Source: Madurella fahalii (taxonomy: Eukaryota; Ascomycota; Sordariomycetes; Sordariales). From it: a stretch of DNA of 64,000 bases. Positions within the stretch are counted from its first letter, which is position 1; every line of letters begins with the position of its first letter. The DNA lies in NCBI GenBank assembly GCA_029876055.1, contig CM056874.1, positions 5,580,001 to 5,644,000 on the forward strand. Reading direction: 5' to 3'. The position numbers were made by a program, and so were the translations under genes. A model generated the notes under the pieces. That model had not been told where the DNA came from. It did no database searches and saw nothing but the letters and a program-made list of their open reading frames with translations. This document shows, in pieces, positions 23,032-35,005 of the stretch.

Positions 23032-24322
23032 GGCCCGGTTGGGTTGGTGAGAGACCCTGGGGCGGTGGTTGTCGGCGCCCTGTGGAATGCCGTGCTCTCT
23101 GCCTTGGGCGGTTGGGGTTAGGCTTATATCGCGGGGCGGTGTCTTTGGTTGCACCACGACTGGTGTTGGCGGCGCTTTGGAATGACAGGGGACATATAGA
23201 TGCAGTACTCCGTAGTTTTCCTTGCCTATGAATGGCTCACAATGCGGTCATCGCAACGGTTGGGCCAGGCGATTCCGTGACGGAAGTGGTTGTACCGGCT
23301 CTAACAAGGGTAGGTAGAATATTGATCGTGATGGGGCCGATTGTTGCGTTTATGTCCGTTGTATCAACTCACAGTAAGCAATTAGTCAGGGTATTACTTC
23401 GTTGCCGCTGCTCTGATCAAAACATCGGACGACCTCAGTTCGATCAGCGATGGTCAGAGTTGAAGCAGTGGCTACGCACGGAGTATTGTGCATCACCTCG
23501 GGTCGGCTGTCGCCCAACTACTGCGCAGAAGGTGCCACCACAGCAAGGTAATCCCCCCAACACAGCCACTCCTTTCTCATAGGGAACAGTACTTGCCCAT
23601 AGCAGAGGCCAGCCACTTGAACAGAGTCACGGGTGAGGGCGCCTCTGAGTTGGTGGAGATTCAGGTGGCCAAGCTGCGGGCCTGCCTGGATTCTCCCTCG
23701 GCTCGTATCCAAATGCAGACTACAGTCCGCAATGACGGTCGAATGATCAAGTCCTCTTAACCATATCTCATATCGTGTGTCGTCACCAAGAGGCTGCGCA
23801 TTAGAAGGCCGTCTCCGCTCTACTGGCATTCCAATCGTCACGACCACTTGCCGAACACCATGAACATGCTTGATACGCATCTCGGCGTTCTTGAAAAAAA
23901 GGGGCGGGGGAGCCCCGGAGCATTTGATCGAATCTGAAGGGTAATTATAGAATGGTACCGAGAAGTAAGGGGATCTTTCCAAGCTGTGAAGCTCTACAGA
24001 CTACGGACGAACATAGAGGTTTCAGCAGTTGGTGGGGTCCGGAAACTCAAAGCGGCACATGTGATACAAAATGACTTTGTCTAAAAGCTGCGTTGCAGTA
24101 TTGTCTAACCAGTGCTTCGGTGGACTCTACGCCTTGTCCAACAAGCCGTAACCCCGTTGGCAGACCGCGGCGAGACACCTTTCGTTTCGATTTAGGGTGA
24201 GATGAATGGGTACCGAAGGTGAGAGACGCTAGCGATTACTAGTACATCGGGTCCCATTAGCTGGATATCTTCGAGTTCTGAGGTAATCATGACAGCATAC
24301 CGACAGCTCTTAGCAACTGAAG
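23032..24322. other. Gene-poor region
   Basis: This 1291-bp stretch lies 3' of the BVMO gene and 3' of the Cys-rich ORF on the other strand. Only short frames are present (up to about 150 codons), without family resemblance. Confidence 0.35.
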
Positions 24323-24700
24323 TTACAAATTGTATATCAACCCAGATAAACCGAGCACCCAAAGACAAATCTGTTTCGGTGTGCCCACCCCGGCTCGAGC
24401 CGCCCTGTTGAATTGCCAGCCCGTAATCCTGGACTCATCGAAGTTGCGCCCGTTAAGCCGTAGGCAAGCCGATGTCGAATGTCTCACATCCTCCTGGGTT
24501 GAACGGTTGAAGTATGACTCGGGCACCTCGCACCACAGCCAGCACCCGTCGAAGATCTGAACTCGATTTGGCTTGCAGCAGGTCTCCATTGGGGGGTACG
24601 AGGTGTTGGAGCCCGGTATCATCATGAGATTGATATCGTGCGGAATATTAATCGTGCTGAGATCGGGGATCGCGGCGTTAGGGCATGTTGTGTTCGCCAT
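24323..24700 (-). CDS. Small Cys-containing protein, unknown function
   Basis: This single open frame encodes 125 aa. It has conserved-looking clusters METCCKPN and GCWLWCEVP spaced about 12 residues apart, then more Cys and a hydrophobic C-terminus (ICLWVLGLSG). There is no N-terminal signal peptide. The CC-x-P and CxxWCE-like pattern looks like a real, selected sequence, and small proteins of this general look occur in many ascomycetes. I cannot name the family. The C-terminal ~30 residues might instead be read-through of an unspliced intron. Confidence 0.5.
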   Translation of the reverse strand: MANTTCPNAAIPDLSTINIPHDINLMMIPGSNTSYPPMETCCKPNRVQIFDGCWLWCEVPESYFNRSTQEDVRHSTSACLRLNGRNFDESRITGWQFNRAARAGVGTPKQICLWVLGLSGLIYNL

Positions 24701-26356
24701 ATTCGCTAGTAGTGTGGTCGCGAGATGGCGGAAGTGATGCTTCGCGTTGAGGGTGGGAGGGAGACGGCGGACGACGGAGGCGGAAACGAGAGAGGGGAGA
24801 CGAAGGAAGGCTCCTCAGACCTCTGCTCGCGATGTCGGGAGACTCAGGCCCCAAGAAATCTGATTATGTCGCAGACACGAGACGGCAAATCGAGGCAGAA
24901 GAAAGTGGTTGATGTGGAAAAGAAACTCGGTCCAAGACGAGGGCAGATAAGCTGTTGGCACAATGACAAGTGTGGAACCACAGACATGTGAAGCCAGTCC
25001 AGCGGCATTGTTTGTGTGGGGTAATAACTAAACTAATTATTTTCACGTATTCTATCCAACCGCATTGCTCTGCCTGGCCGGATTTGCTGCATGTTTGGCG
25101 ACGTTTGGTGGTGCAGTGGTCTTAATACGCTGCGTCGAACACAGTGAAGGTCTACTGAGCACAGTTGCATTAGCCGCATCTACACGGCTAGCATCTCGGT
25201 CACGCGCGGAGTGGAGGGCCAACCGGAGATCACCGGCCCGGTCTGGACTGGTCTAGTCTGATACTTCTGAGGATGGGTCTAGCGTTGGTGCGTTTGCAAC
25301 AAGGGGGGTGTGAGCGGTTTTGATGGAAAAGCTCTGTTGGAGGTTGTTCAAAAATGCCTAGAGACGACAGAAGGTGGGCCAGTGGTCCGATCTTTGCGTC
25401 TTCGACTAGCCAATTCGAACTGGCCGGTCGGTCCGTGATCAGGCCTCAATTAGGGCCGGTAGCAGGTTCGCCACTAGACTGTTTGTCATTTTCATACCCG
25501 TCAAAATTTCACCGAGAGGAAATCTCGTCGGCGGAGGCCTTTGCAAGCAGAGAGTGGCACGAGCTTTGCCGCCTATTTCCTTGTAGGAGGTGAAGTGTCA
25601 GCAAACATGAAGAGATATATATTCAGCTTGGCAAAATCTCGACCTAATTAGCCAAATTTATGTGAACCCTTGGAGGGTTTCGAAAAAGGAATCAGCAGTC
25701 GGGAAACTGATTTGTGTACAGGTGATCCAAGCTCAAAACCCTGCTGCGGTCCAAGAATCTCCATGTAGTACCAATTATGTAGCTGGCAGGAAGCTGATCA
25801 CAGTGATGAGGCCTTAAGTGCTTGGAAGTGCGGCCCACTCCGAGCGGAGGACCTTCCGGATTCTGAATCTCGGGGTGGGATATTGTTGTTTTCAATCTCC
25901 GTTGGTCGTCTGCTCACAAACGAGTACGACAAAACAGCACCAGCTTACGGCCGTTAACTGGCCAGATTACTCTGACAAGAATCAATATTGTTTCCATTCT
26001 ATGTTGGTCGTCTGCTCAAAAACGAGTGTTATATAGCCCAAACTTACGGCCGTCAACCGCTCGGATCACTCTGACAAGAATTGGACCTGTAGCCAACGTT
26101 TCTACTAAACAACGGCATCGTGTGCTGAGAGCATGATATCAGTTGTGTGCGACGTATGAAGGCTTAACGATACCTGATAGGTCGAACTGGTCATGGCAGT
26201 GAAGAGCATTCAGTGGGTGACAGGTCAACAGGAGAAGTAGATAAACGGGCGAAGAGGCTTTGATTCGAGTTCTGGGCCAATCTCTCCAGTAGTAAGTTTC
26301 ACCCGCCGAAACCCTTTAACTCATCCTGTCTCGAATACTTGGCTTAATCAAACTCT
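24701..26356. other. Gene-poor region upstream of secreted protein
   Basis: This 1656-bp stretch lies between two divergent genes. It contains an imperfect ~100-bp direct repeat (25881-26081, listed separately). No other gene is supported. Confidence 0.4.
25881..26081. repeat. Imperfect tandem direct repeat, two ~100-bp units
   Basis: Unit 1 (25881-25984) and unit 2 (25985-26081) share the same order of blocks. Each starts TATTGTT, then has GTTGGTCGTCTGCTCA, AAACGAGT, CTTACGGCCGT and ends TCTGACAAGAAT. The units differ by point changes and small indels. The repeat lies about 280-480 bp upstream of the secreted-protein ATG and ends in no ORF. Confidence 0.85.
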
Positions 26357-27520
26357 ATGTTAAGGGCGCTCCGACTGTCCAGCCAAGGCATGAGCCGCCT
26401 TACGGCCGCGTTGGCACTCCTATCAGTTGGGCTTGCAACTCCGCTGCTGGTGCCCGACCCGGAGACTGAGACAGTCAACGTCGTCCTTCAGGTCAACAAA
26501 GTAACTTCTGAAGCCGCTATCAACGTTTGGAACCTAGCCAAGTCCCAGGTCTTGGCTCACTCATGTTCCCTCTCCCTTGCATCCGGGCCTTTCGAGAACA
26601 CGCCACTCGCTTTCACCGTCAACGAGTATGGTGCGGGCAATCTCAATGTCGGTCCGCAGACCTACACCATCCATGATGACCTAGAAATCTCGGGTGGCAT
26701 CATATGTGGGCGTATCGCTAGCCCTAGCGAAATCATTGTTAGCTGCGATGTCCCCGTCCCAGCGTCACTGCAACTGAAGAGTCTGAACAAGCTGGATCAC
26801 CAAGATTGTTTTCTTCGAGGTCCAGTCGAGCTGGACAGGTTGGTGAGAGGATTGGAGAGCACCCCAACAAACGACACTGCCTGGCCCAGAAATATGTCCT
26901 CACCGCCCAAGGCTGGGACATCGGACGTCACAGCGGATGCAGCCTTCAACAAACGTCAAGCGCCATGCGGCATTTGGTCTAGTAGGACGATTCGAGTTGG
27001 TAACGGCAATCAACATCAGAATCCGCTCAACATTCAAATTAGTGTAAGATTAACTAGTCTCTTTGCCCCCAACTTAACACCCCCAAGATACTAGTACCCG
27101 AACTGGATTGACATTTCACAGGACCCCATGGACTACGGCCCGGGTAGCTGCACGGTGGGGCATTCACAGGCGCGCTCTTTCGCCATCGACTGGAGCGCAA
27201 GTGCAACAGCCTGGCAATGGCTCAATGGTGGCTTCGCCGTTGAGAGGTCGGTGGAGACGGGGAAATCCTACGAGTGCCATGGTAACCCACACGACTATCT
27301 GGCCCTATGGAAGAAAGTCGGCCAAACCGCCTATACCGTCCAGAACGCCATGTACAATGTCTGTACCGGCCTCCACCCGAGGGGCTCTCCATTTGTCATG
27401 TGGTCGCCCAATGCAAAGCACCGCGGCTCCCACTTCTACTGTGTCTACAGTCGACAGTACGTCCGTTGGATGGGTTATCGATGGATCGATACGACACCAG
27501 TCCCAGGCGGTCCTCGCTGA
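26357..27520 (+). CDS. Secreted protein with prodomain and Kex2-like site, unknown function
   Basis: Exons are 26357-27043 and 27122-27520, giving 361 aa, with a phase 0 join. An N-terminal signal peptide is present (hydrophobic LTAALALLSVGLA, with a second in-frame Met just before it). Residues ~30-198 form a pro-region with Cys and N-glycosylation sites. A dibasic KR at 199-200 directly precedes QAPCG, as in Kex2-processed fungal proteins. The putative mature part (201-361) contains NGNQHQNPLN, GPGSCTVGHS, Trp-rich WSASATAWQWLNGGFAV and FVMWSPNAKHRGSHFYC, with five Cys. The layout suggests a secreted effector-like or antifungal-like protein, but no family can be named. The start may be 26357 or 26390. 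Confidence 0.78.
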
Positions 27521-28057
27521 GTTGCACGCCAAGTGACCTGCCGCGACGGGGGAAGCCGAGATTGCTCATCTCACCAGTACTTTACTAGCTCGAGAGGGAG
27601 TGGTGGGTGGAGAGGTGGCACAGCCCCCAACCGCTGTCAGTTACTTACTGCACTTGTCATTCTTTGCTTCACGTTCTTGCTTCATCCAGGACTTGATATT
27701 CTCGGCTTTATGAATTAGGTAGTTGAATGTATGGGAGCAAAGATAATTAATAGTACGTTATTGGTATTTCTTAACCATTTCAATGTCCATCAGCACACGT
27801 CAAGGCGTGGGAGATTTTGGGAGGAGAAACTGGTTAACGGATATCCTAGCTTGCCTATCGACTAAACAGTCAAACGCAGTTAAGCAGCGCAGTTCAACCG
27901 TACCACATGCGCCACTCAGTCCAACTAAAGATGGGGCTACGGTCGTAAGAGATGATTTACATGGCCCTAAAAGACCCGTTCTTTATTTACAATGTACGTT
28001 ACACACACCATGCCAAGTTCATCTTGTATATAGAGGCCCCAGGGTAGGCTTAGTCGA
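27521..28057. other. Convergent intergenic region
   Basis: This 537-bp spacer lies between the 3' ends of the secreted-protein gene (+) and the cytochrome P450 gene (-). No feature is recognised. Confidence 0.35.
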
Positions 28058-29630
28058 TTAAAGTAACAGATCTGTGGTCAGGCCGCCTTTTCTCCTCACC
28101 TCGAGCTGAGTATTCGGATCAACCATTGCGTAAAAGCCGCGCTGGATGTTCTTAGGTGCGTAACTCTTCGCCAGCCGAATTTCATACTTGAAGAGTATAT
28201 GAACTAGCGTGAGCTTCAACTCGTTACTCGCAAAAAAGCGTCCGGGACAGATGTGCCGGCCACCACCAAACACGTTGTAGTCCGGGCTTGACTGAACGAA
28301 CTGACTGGACTTGTCGCCTTCTTGACGCTTGCGCAGGAACCGGTGTCCGTCGAATTGATTTGGGTTGGGGTAGACTGCGGGATTCCACAAGTCGGTGGAG
28401 TCGACCATGATGTGAGAGCCACGGGGTATCACTTTGCCGTCAGGAAGTGCTGTGTCTTTAGAGGCTATGCGCTCGAGAGCAACTAATTAAAGGAGGAAAA
28501 GTTAGCACCAGGGCGGGACGGAGACAATCAAGCACATAATTACCTAAGGCGCTGCTCAGTCTTTGTGACTCTTTCATGAAACTGTCCAGCAGGACCATGT
28601 TGGTCGTAGCGGCAACCGATATGCCATGTGCTGAAATTTGCTCCAAAACCTCGTTCTTCAACGGCTCAACGAGCTCTGCGTGACGAGCAATGTCGATCAA
28701 AAGCTGGCGGAATAGCTCGGTCGTGGTAAAAAGCGCCGCCATAGCCAACGACAGCTGGACATCGCCTGCCTCTGCCTTCCCACCCGAAGCGGCTTGCGCC
28801 CATGCAAGAGCATCGTTGTATTCCGGATGTTCTTTTCCTTCAAGCTCCGCGCTCTTGATTTCTTGTTGCCTTTTCCGGAGAACTTCGTTCATAATAGCAC
28901 GTGCCCGGGCCACGTATTTGCGACAGGCGATGGCGCTCGGCAAAAACCAATGCACAATGGATCTCGACCAAGGCGGATACCGATGAAGGTCACTCACTCC
29001 CGTAAAGTAGGCGAGCACGTAACTCTGGACGAGATCCAGCCACTCAGGGTCGTCGGCCTTCTCCGGACCGACGAAAACCGAAGACGCGGCGCGGGCAATG
29101 ATGCCCATTGTGTCCTTCTGCCAATCGATGGTGTGCCAGGTCTGGTGGTTACCCCAGAGGGCTTGAAGACCTTTCGCCAGACTTGCGTTCATGGCCGCCA
29201 TCGTGCTATCGTTCTGGCCCATCTTGGTTTTGATGACGCCTATCAGCATCTCGTCAGGGTCATGCAGCACAGACAGCCCTTCGAACCCAGGAATGCCTGA
29301 AAAGAAGTCTTCTCTGACAAGTTGCTTGTGATCGAGATCTTTGTTGGATTTCACCCAGCCAACAAGCGAAGAAGGAAGGACAATCTTCTGGCTGTAGGGA
29401 ATGGCGACGGTGATGGGGCCTTGGTACTTGGCGAGACCTTCGATGATCAATCTGCTGGCGTTTTCACGGACTTCGTGGTACGCCCTTCGACCGAAGAAGT
29501 CGCTCGGATATTTGTTCACGATGGGAAATGCGGGCCGGCGTCGCGGGCGAAGCATAAATGTGCACGCCAGCGTCGTCAGGATGGCTAGAACTGTCCACGT
29601 ATGGACACTCGAAAAGAATTCCAGCAGCAT
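28058..29630 (-). CDS. Cytochrome P450 monooxygenase
   Basis: Exons are 29630-28544 and 28482-28058, giving 503 aa. An N-terminal membrane anchor is at about 12-26, followed by RPRRRP, typical for an ER P450. The K-helix ExxR motif is in KESQR (about residue 355), just before the intron. The heme-binding loop is FGGGRHICPGR with the axial Cys. The I-helix has LFTTTEL in place of the usual [AG]Gx[DE]T, a variant seen in some fungal P450 families. The substrate is unknown. The BVMO and the secreted protein nearby are on the other strand, so a biosynthetic cluster is possible but unproven; no polyketide or peptide synthase is in the window. Confidence 0.92.
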
Positions 29631-30676
29631 TTTCGCTTAGAGACTGCAGGTTCTACTGAATAGAACTCAAATAGAAATAAAGATAGCCAATTATCTATTT
29701 CTTGTTCTTCGGAAAGCTCTTATAGTAACCTCCCGTCACTTCCTGCCGCTTCCTGTCACTTGCTGCCACTTGCTGTCACTAATTAACTAGTGGTGAAAGG
29801 GATTTACTCAGATTTTATCTGGGCCAATGCAGACGCTCCTTGATTGGCCACTACGCGACTAGTCCGGAATGGCTCAGTATGAATCATCACAATGACGTTG
29901 TACTGAACTCAAGGGCCTGCGCCATAGTCCCGTTGTAACGGCCGAGAGACCAGGAGTAGGCTCTGGCACACAGCCTCATTCTTCGGGCTGGCGGCTGGCT
30001 TGGGGCTGGGGCTGGTGCAAGTCATTGTGGCCCGAGCGTTGTAGATGTAGGTCACCTGACGATACTGACATTCTGTAAAGAAGCACGAGCCAGAAACTCT
30101 GACGGATAACGGCGCCTCCTTGTAACAAATCGTCCCGACGTCGTGGAACGCATTGCAGAACTGGCATGAAGGTGCACAAAGAAGTCCTAATACTTCGCCC
30201 GGCTCTGCACTCCGAGGCGCTCGCCATAGCCGCCCGGTTCGTTTCCGCACGCTTGATTGCTAGATTATTGTCGAGATGTTTATGGTTAGGAAACTGTAAG
30301 GCCCGCCGCGATGCACGCTGGCGGTATTCGGCGGCTACCCTGCAATTCTTGAGCGCACAACGGTGGCCACGTTCTGTTGGGTGCAAAGATTTGAGACTCA
30401 TTTGCAGGCAGAGGCCTGGGTTCGAATGTATCGAGACTTTGTCGCGCCACAAATCTGCATGATGGTGGGAGCCTACAAGCCCTGGCGCTTAGCCGTCCGT
30501 CCGCCATTGGAGGGCCGGTTTTCTGGCCAGCGGGGCCTCCCATGGCCGCCCTTCCGCCGTATATCCCGGGCGTGAAGCCCAGTCACTTGGGATTTGACTT
30601 TGGGTGATGTCCTCTTGTCATGACACGGCTGAATACGTACAGTACATGTTAGGCTTATGGTTATGATGTTCTGAAG
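29631..30676. promoter_or_regulatory. Divergent promoter region (P450 / NLR 1)
   Basis: This 1046-bp spacer should contain the promoters of the P450 gene (-) and of NLR 1 (+). It holds a 10-bp tandem repeat at 29735-29784. A minus-strand frame of 113 codons at 29909-30250 has several Cys but no other sign of being a gene. Confidence 0.4.
29735..29784. repeat. 10-bp tandem repeat, about five units
   Basis: The unit GYCRCTTSCT is repeated four times and ends in a partial unit (GTCACTAATT). It lies 105-155 bp upstream of the P450 ATG, so it may belong to its promoter. Confidence 0.85.
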
Positions 30677-33600
30677 ATGTCGCGGGAGACAACGCCTGGG
30701 AAAAATGAGGCAGTCAACCTTCTGGCCCTCGGTGCGTTACATTGATCTTCCTGATCTGAGATTCCAGCTGACCTGGTGTAGATGGCGGGGGCGTCCGGGG
30801 CGTGTCTTCGTTGGTGATACTACACAAGATCATGACGGAGATAAAGGAGAGTCATGGCCTCGCCGAGATTCCGAAACCCTGCGAGTTTTTCCATATGATT
30901 GCTGGTACGAGTACCGGGGGGTAAGCGTCTGACAGCAGCTGGCGTTCTGTCCGGAAGTCAGTCCGTAGCTGACTTGCTCAGTCTTATCGCAATCATGCTG
31001 GGAAGGCTCCGGATGTCGACCGCAGAAGCCCTTGAAGAATACGACCGGTGCGCTTCCAAAATCTTTTCCAAGAAAAATCTGAAGAAAACTAGCCTCTCAG
31101 CGAGATTCCGAGCCACTGCGCTTCAAGAAGTGGTCGAAGACCTTGTCAAACGTCGCAATATGGGAGAATTAATGCGCGACCCAGAGCGTCCCGAGAAGGG
31201 TAAAGCGCTCGTTTGCGTCATGCCTTCAGAGCACATCGGCGAGCCGCGACTTGTTCGCTCTTTCGGCACGGATCCGGGCGCCTTCGGTGATGATTGGGAC
31301 ACTGGTATCACTATCTGGCAAGCCGCGAGGGCGACCACTGCAGCCTCTACATATTTCAAACCGCAGAAACTGGGTATTGGTCTGGAAGAACAACTGTTCA
31401 TTGATGCGGCTATCGGTATCAACAACCCTATTGAGTATCTCCTGAAAGAAGCTGTCGACGAGTTCGGATCTGCTCGGCGACTGGGCTGTGTGGTTAGCAT
31501 CGGCACCGGCACTCGAGACGTCAAGCTCAGCAGAACCATCAGGGGTCTGCGTTACTATTTCCATGTAATCAAGACGGTCAAGAGTACAGCCACGGACGGC
31601 GAGGAAACCCATCGTCGGCTCCAAGCAAGGATGCATACCTTTCCCGGCGCATATTTCCGCTTCAACGTCCCCGAGGCAGCCGAGCAAGTCGGGTTGAGTC
31701 ACTACAAGAAACTGCCAATACTTAAGGAACTGACGACAGAATACCTTGCCCGGGAAGGGATCGCCAGGCAGGTACGGCGGATTGCTCGCGGACTAAAAAC
31801 TGACAAATTCGATCATGGTCTTACACTTGGCCACCTCCGTAAGCAATTAACCGTGCGTAACTCTGTAGGATGTGTACACTGACTGCAGTGCAGACAGCCT
31901 CGACAAAGACCAGCTGGTTCTATCCAATGACAATACCCGAGTCATGGGTGTAACAAGCCATTTCTTCACTGGGAGGCAAGATATCCTTGAGAGGCTGGAT
32001 TCATTCTTCTCCCCACGCAACACCGAAGGAAAGCCCAGACGAGAGTTCCTGCTGTATGGTATGGGTGGCGTTGGGAAGACTGAAATTGCGCTGAAAACAG
32101 CAGAGGATCTCGAGAGCAGGTATGTACGCGTCCGCACCGATACGCCCAGCTACCCCTGACCTTTGCTAGGTTCAAGTACATCTTCTATATCGACGGCTCC
32201 TCGTCCGGCACAATCATGCAAAGCTATGCCACCATTGCCACCGATCACGGCCTCGGAGGCGGGCGGATCGAAGAGATGCGTGCCAAAGCTATGCGCTGGA
32301 TTGAGGGATTGACAGAGGAATGGCTGCTTATCTTTGACGATTTCGGCTTGAGCGACCGACGAGGCCAGATCCCGGGCAGAGGCAAAGGGAACATCATATA
32401 CACGTCACGGTCGACTAGGCTGAGGCATGACCTGCCCTCCGAGTGCGTATACGAAGTTGCTCCATTTGGAGAGGAGGAGGCTGTCGAGCTTTTCCTGAAG
32501 GCTTCCGGTTCCACAGCTACGTCCGAGTCCTCCCAGGACAGGGCCTCGGCTCAAGCCATCGTGCAGGAGCTCGGCTGCTTGCCTCTTGCTGTCGATAAAG
32601 CGGCAGCAGCCATCAGGGATTCGAGTAAACCGCTGAACGAGTACCTCGAGGAGCTCCGCGAGAAGAAGGTTCGCATACACTTCGACCCTCGCTTTAAAGA
32701 CGAAGATATTGAGAATCCAATAGTCTACGCCACGCTAGAGCTGTCCTACGAGGCCATTATTACCCGTAGGCGACGCGAGGGGAGGGACAGCGCGGGCCTC
32801 GGCGCAGTCGCCGCGCTCAAGGTGTTGAACCTGCTCAGCTTCTTTCACTACAGAGGAGTTGAAGTGGCCATTATATCGCGCGCCGCCAAAGCATATCACG
32901 ATTCAGGAGCCGACACTTATTCCCCCATGAGCCGACTCGTCCGCCCACGCGACACGGACCTGGGCAGGATGTTGCAGATCAAGGCGGATGGCCATTGGGA
33001 CAGTCACTGGTTCGGGGTGGGGCTCAACATTCTGCGATCATTTTCCCTCGTCAAGGTGGACTACAGTACGGAGACGATATCAATGCACGTCCTGGTTCAT
33101 ACATGGGCTCGGCGTCGGATGGAGAGCGAGATGTCTCGGCAGTGGGCGCTTGTCGCGAGAGTCTTGCTCATTGAATCGATAGACCATCGCAGCAGCGCAC
33201 AGTCGTTTAACTTGGAGTTTGCCCGCAAGTTGCGTCCGCATTTTGACGTCTGTTTGAAGAGTGAGATGGCACAGATCCCCTTCGAGCAATATGAAGCCTA
33301 CTTGCTGGAAAAGCTCGCCTTCTTCCACGCTGCCGAGCACCAATTCGTGGACGCCAAGGAATGTTTGTCGAAAGCCCTCCGCATCGTCAAACTGGAGTGT
33401 GCCTACCCCGGTTGGGCCGTGATCCGTTACCTATTGCGTCTGGGACGGCTGAACCACGAAATGGGTTGCCTGGGGGAGGCCGAGCTCATGTTCTTGGACG
33501 CTATTGACAGGTTACATGACTTACACGACGCAAGTAGGGGGGATAAGGAACTACAACCCATGCACGGTTTCTCGATGGCGCTTGCTGAACGTATCTTGAA

Positions 33601-35005
33601 GAGTCTTGCAAGGACTCTTCCGGAACATGCTTCACACGGCCTCTTCAAGTTTCTCCCAGATGGTTCCGTGAAGCGCATACCAAAAGGCAAAGAACCGGCC
33701 CCGAGAGAACCAAGTCTGTCCGAACCAGAAGAAGTCGAAGCGGAGAACATAAACATCCTGATCAACTTTGCGCATGCAGACCTGGCCAAGGTGTACATGG
33801 ACCAGGACAGATATGGAATGGGCCTACGCATGCTGCGCAAGGCCGTGGGAAACCTTGAACAGCACTTGGACAAGTGGAACCCAGAGCTCTTGAGACTCCA
33901 GATTGATGCTCGGATGGAGACCGATTTTGCAAACTACCAATTCTGGCACGGCTTTGTGCAGGAGGTCGATTCTTACGCCGTGGCGACTGAGGATTTGGAT
34001 CTTTTGCAGTCTGAGGCGTTGCGCAGCATGCTCGTTGCGCATGCTTATTCTATCGTGAGACACCGCGAGGAGTCCTGGAGCACTGCGCTCAACATCCTCA
34101 ACGATCTCTATCCAGGACTTGTCAAAGTCTATGGCATTTACCATAGGATTGTTCTCAGGACGATGCGATATCAAGTCCATTGTCTGATAACGGGAGAGCA
34201 GTATGATCGCGCTGCGGAGCTCGCCAGACTGTGTCTTGAGCGGGCAAAGAAAGGCTATGGAAAATTCCACATGGAGACCATCATGGCGTATGACGAGCTG
34301 TCAAGGGCAATTTTCTTTCACAAGATGGAAGTCGATAAGGAGAACTGCATGATTTTGGAAGAAGCATACGAGAACGCCAGCATAGGGCTTGGGCGGACTC
34401 ACTCGACAACGAAACGGATCCAGGGGCGCCTAGAGAAGTACAAACGAAGCATGGAGATGTCAGAGTCGGGGAAGGGAGATACAGAAGATGATACTGCGGA
34501 CCTGAACTCCTATTGGCAGGGAATGAAGACGAAATTAGAGAGTATGAGGGCCGAGTACGGACCGAATCATGTCGCGGTGAGAGCTTACGCGATTGTGGTG
34601 GGTGATCATCCACCAAGGTCCAAGGAGGAGCATCTCGAAAGGGTGAGGATTGCGCTTGGGCCACATAACTCGCTCACCAAGAAACTAGAAAGGGAGTTGG
34701 AGATGGAAAGGGCAGCCTTGGCTCAGAGTACACGAAAGGATACAGATTCGGGAACCTCGAGGATGGCCGAACTCGATAGCCCTGGAGACGCAAGTGCTGC
34801 CAAGACTGACAACGGAGACGCACCCCAAAAGCTTCTACCCAACGCGGCAAAGACGGCAACAGCGGGGCCATGGGCTCCGAGATACAGTTTAACGAATCAC
34901 CGTGGTTCGACAGCTAAAGCTCTAGGGTCGACCTCTGAGATCAACGAGGATGCAACCGACAACGATAGACTGGCCTTCGGGCCGGACGATGAGACCTGTG
35001 GATGA
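30677..35005 (+). CDS. Patatin-NB-ARC-TPR NLR-like receptor, copy 1
   Basis: This is a fungal NLR-type protein. Exons are 30677-30731, 30782-30920, 30982-31838, 31894-32119 and 32170-35005, giving 1370 aa with all joins in phase. The N-terminal patatin phospholipase domain (about 10-340) has oxyanion loop DGGGVRG, nucleophile GTSTG and catalytic Asp in IDAAIG. The NB-ARC domain starts about residue 385: P-loop GMGGVGKTE (~406), Walker B LLIFDDF, RNBS-B GNIIYTSRS and GLPL-type LGCLPLA. From about 800 to 1210 there are helical TPR-like repeats. The C-terminus is low-complexity. Fungal patatin-NLRs such as Neurospora PLP-1 trigger cell death in allorecognition. A paralog follows downstream in tandem, and a SEC9-like gene lies 9.8 kb away. 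Confidence 0.93.

Noticed and set aside
22594..23157. 187-codon minus-strand frame over BVMO exon 5
   Set aside because: Arg/Ala/Val-rich shadow of a clear BVMO exon.
30400..30440. GGGTTCGAATG resembling a tRNA T arm
   Set aside because: No cloverleaf around it.
29909..30452. Cys-containing minus-strand frames between the P450 and NLR 1
   Set aside because: No signal peptide, no homology sign, two overlapping frames of equal quality; lies where promoters are expected.
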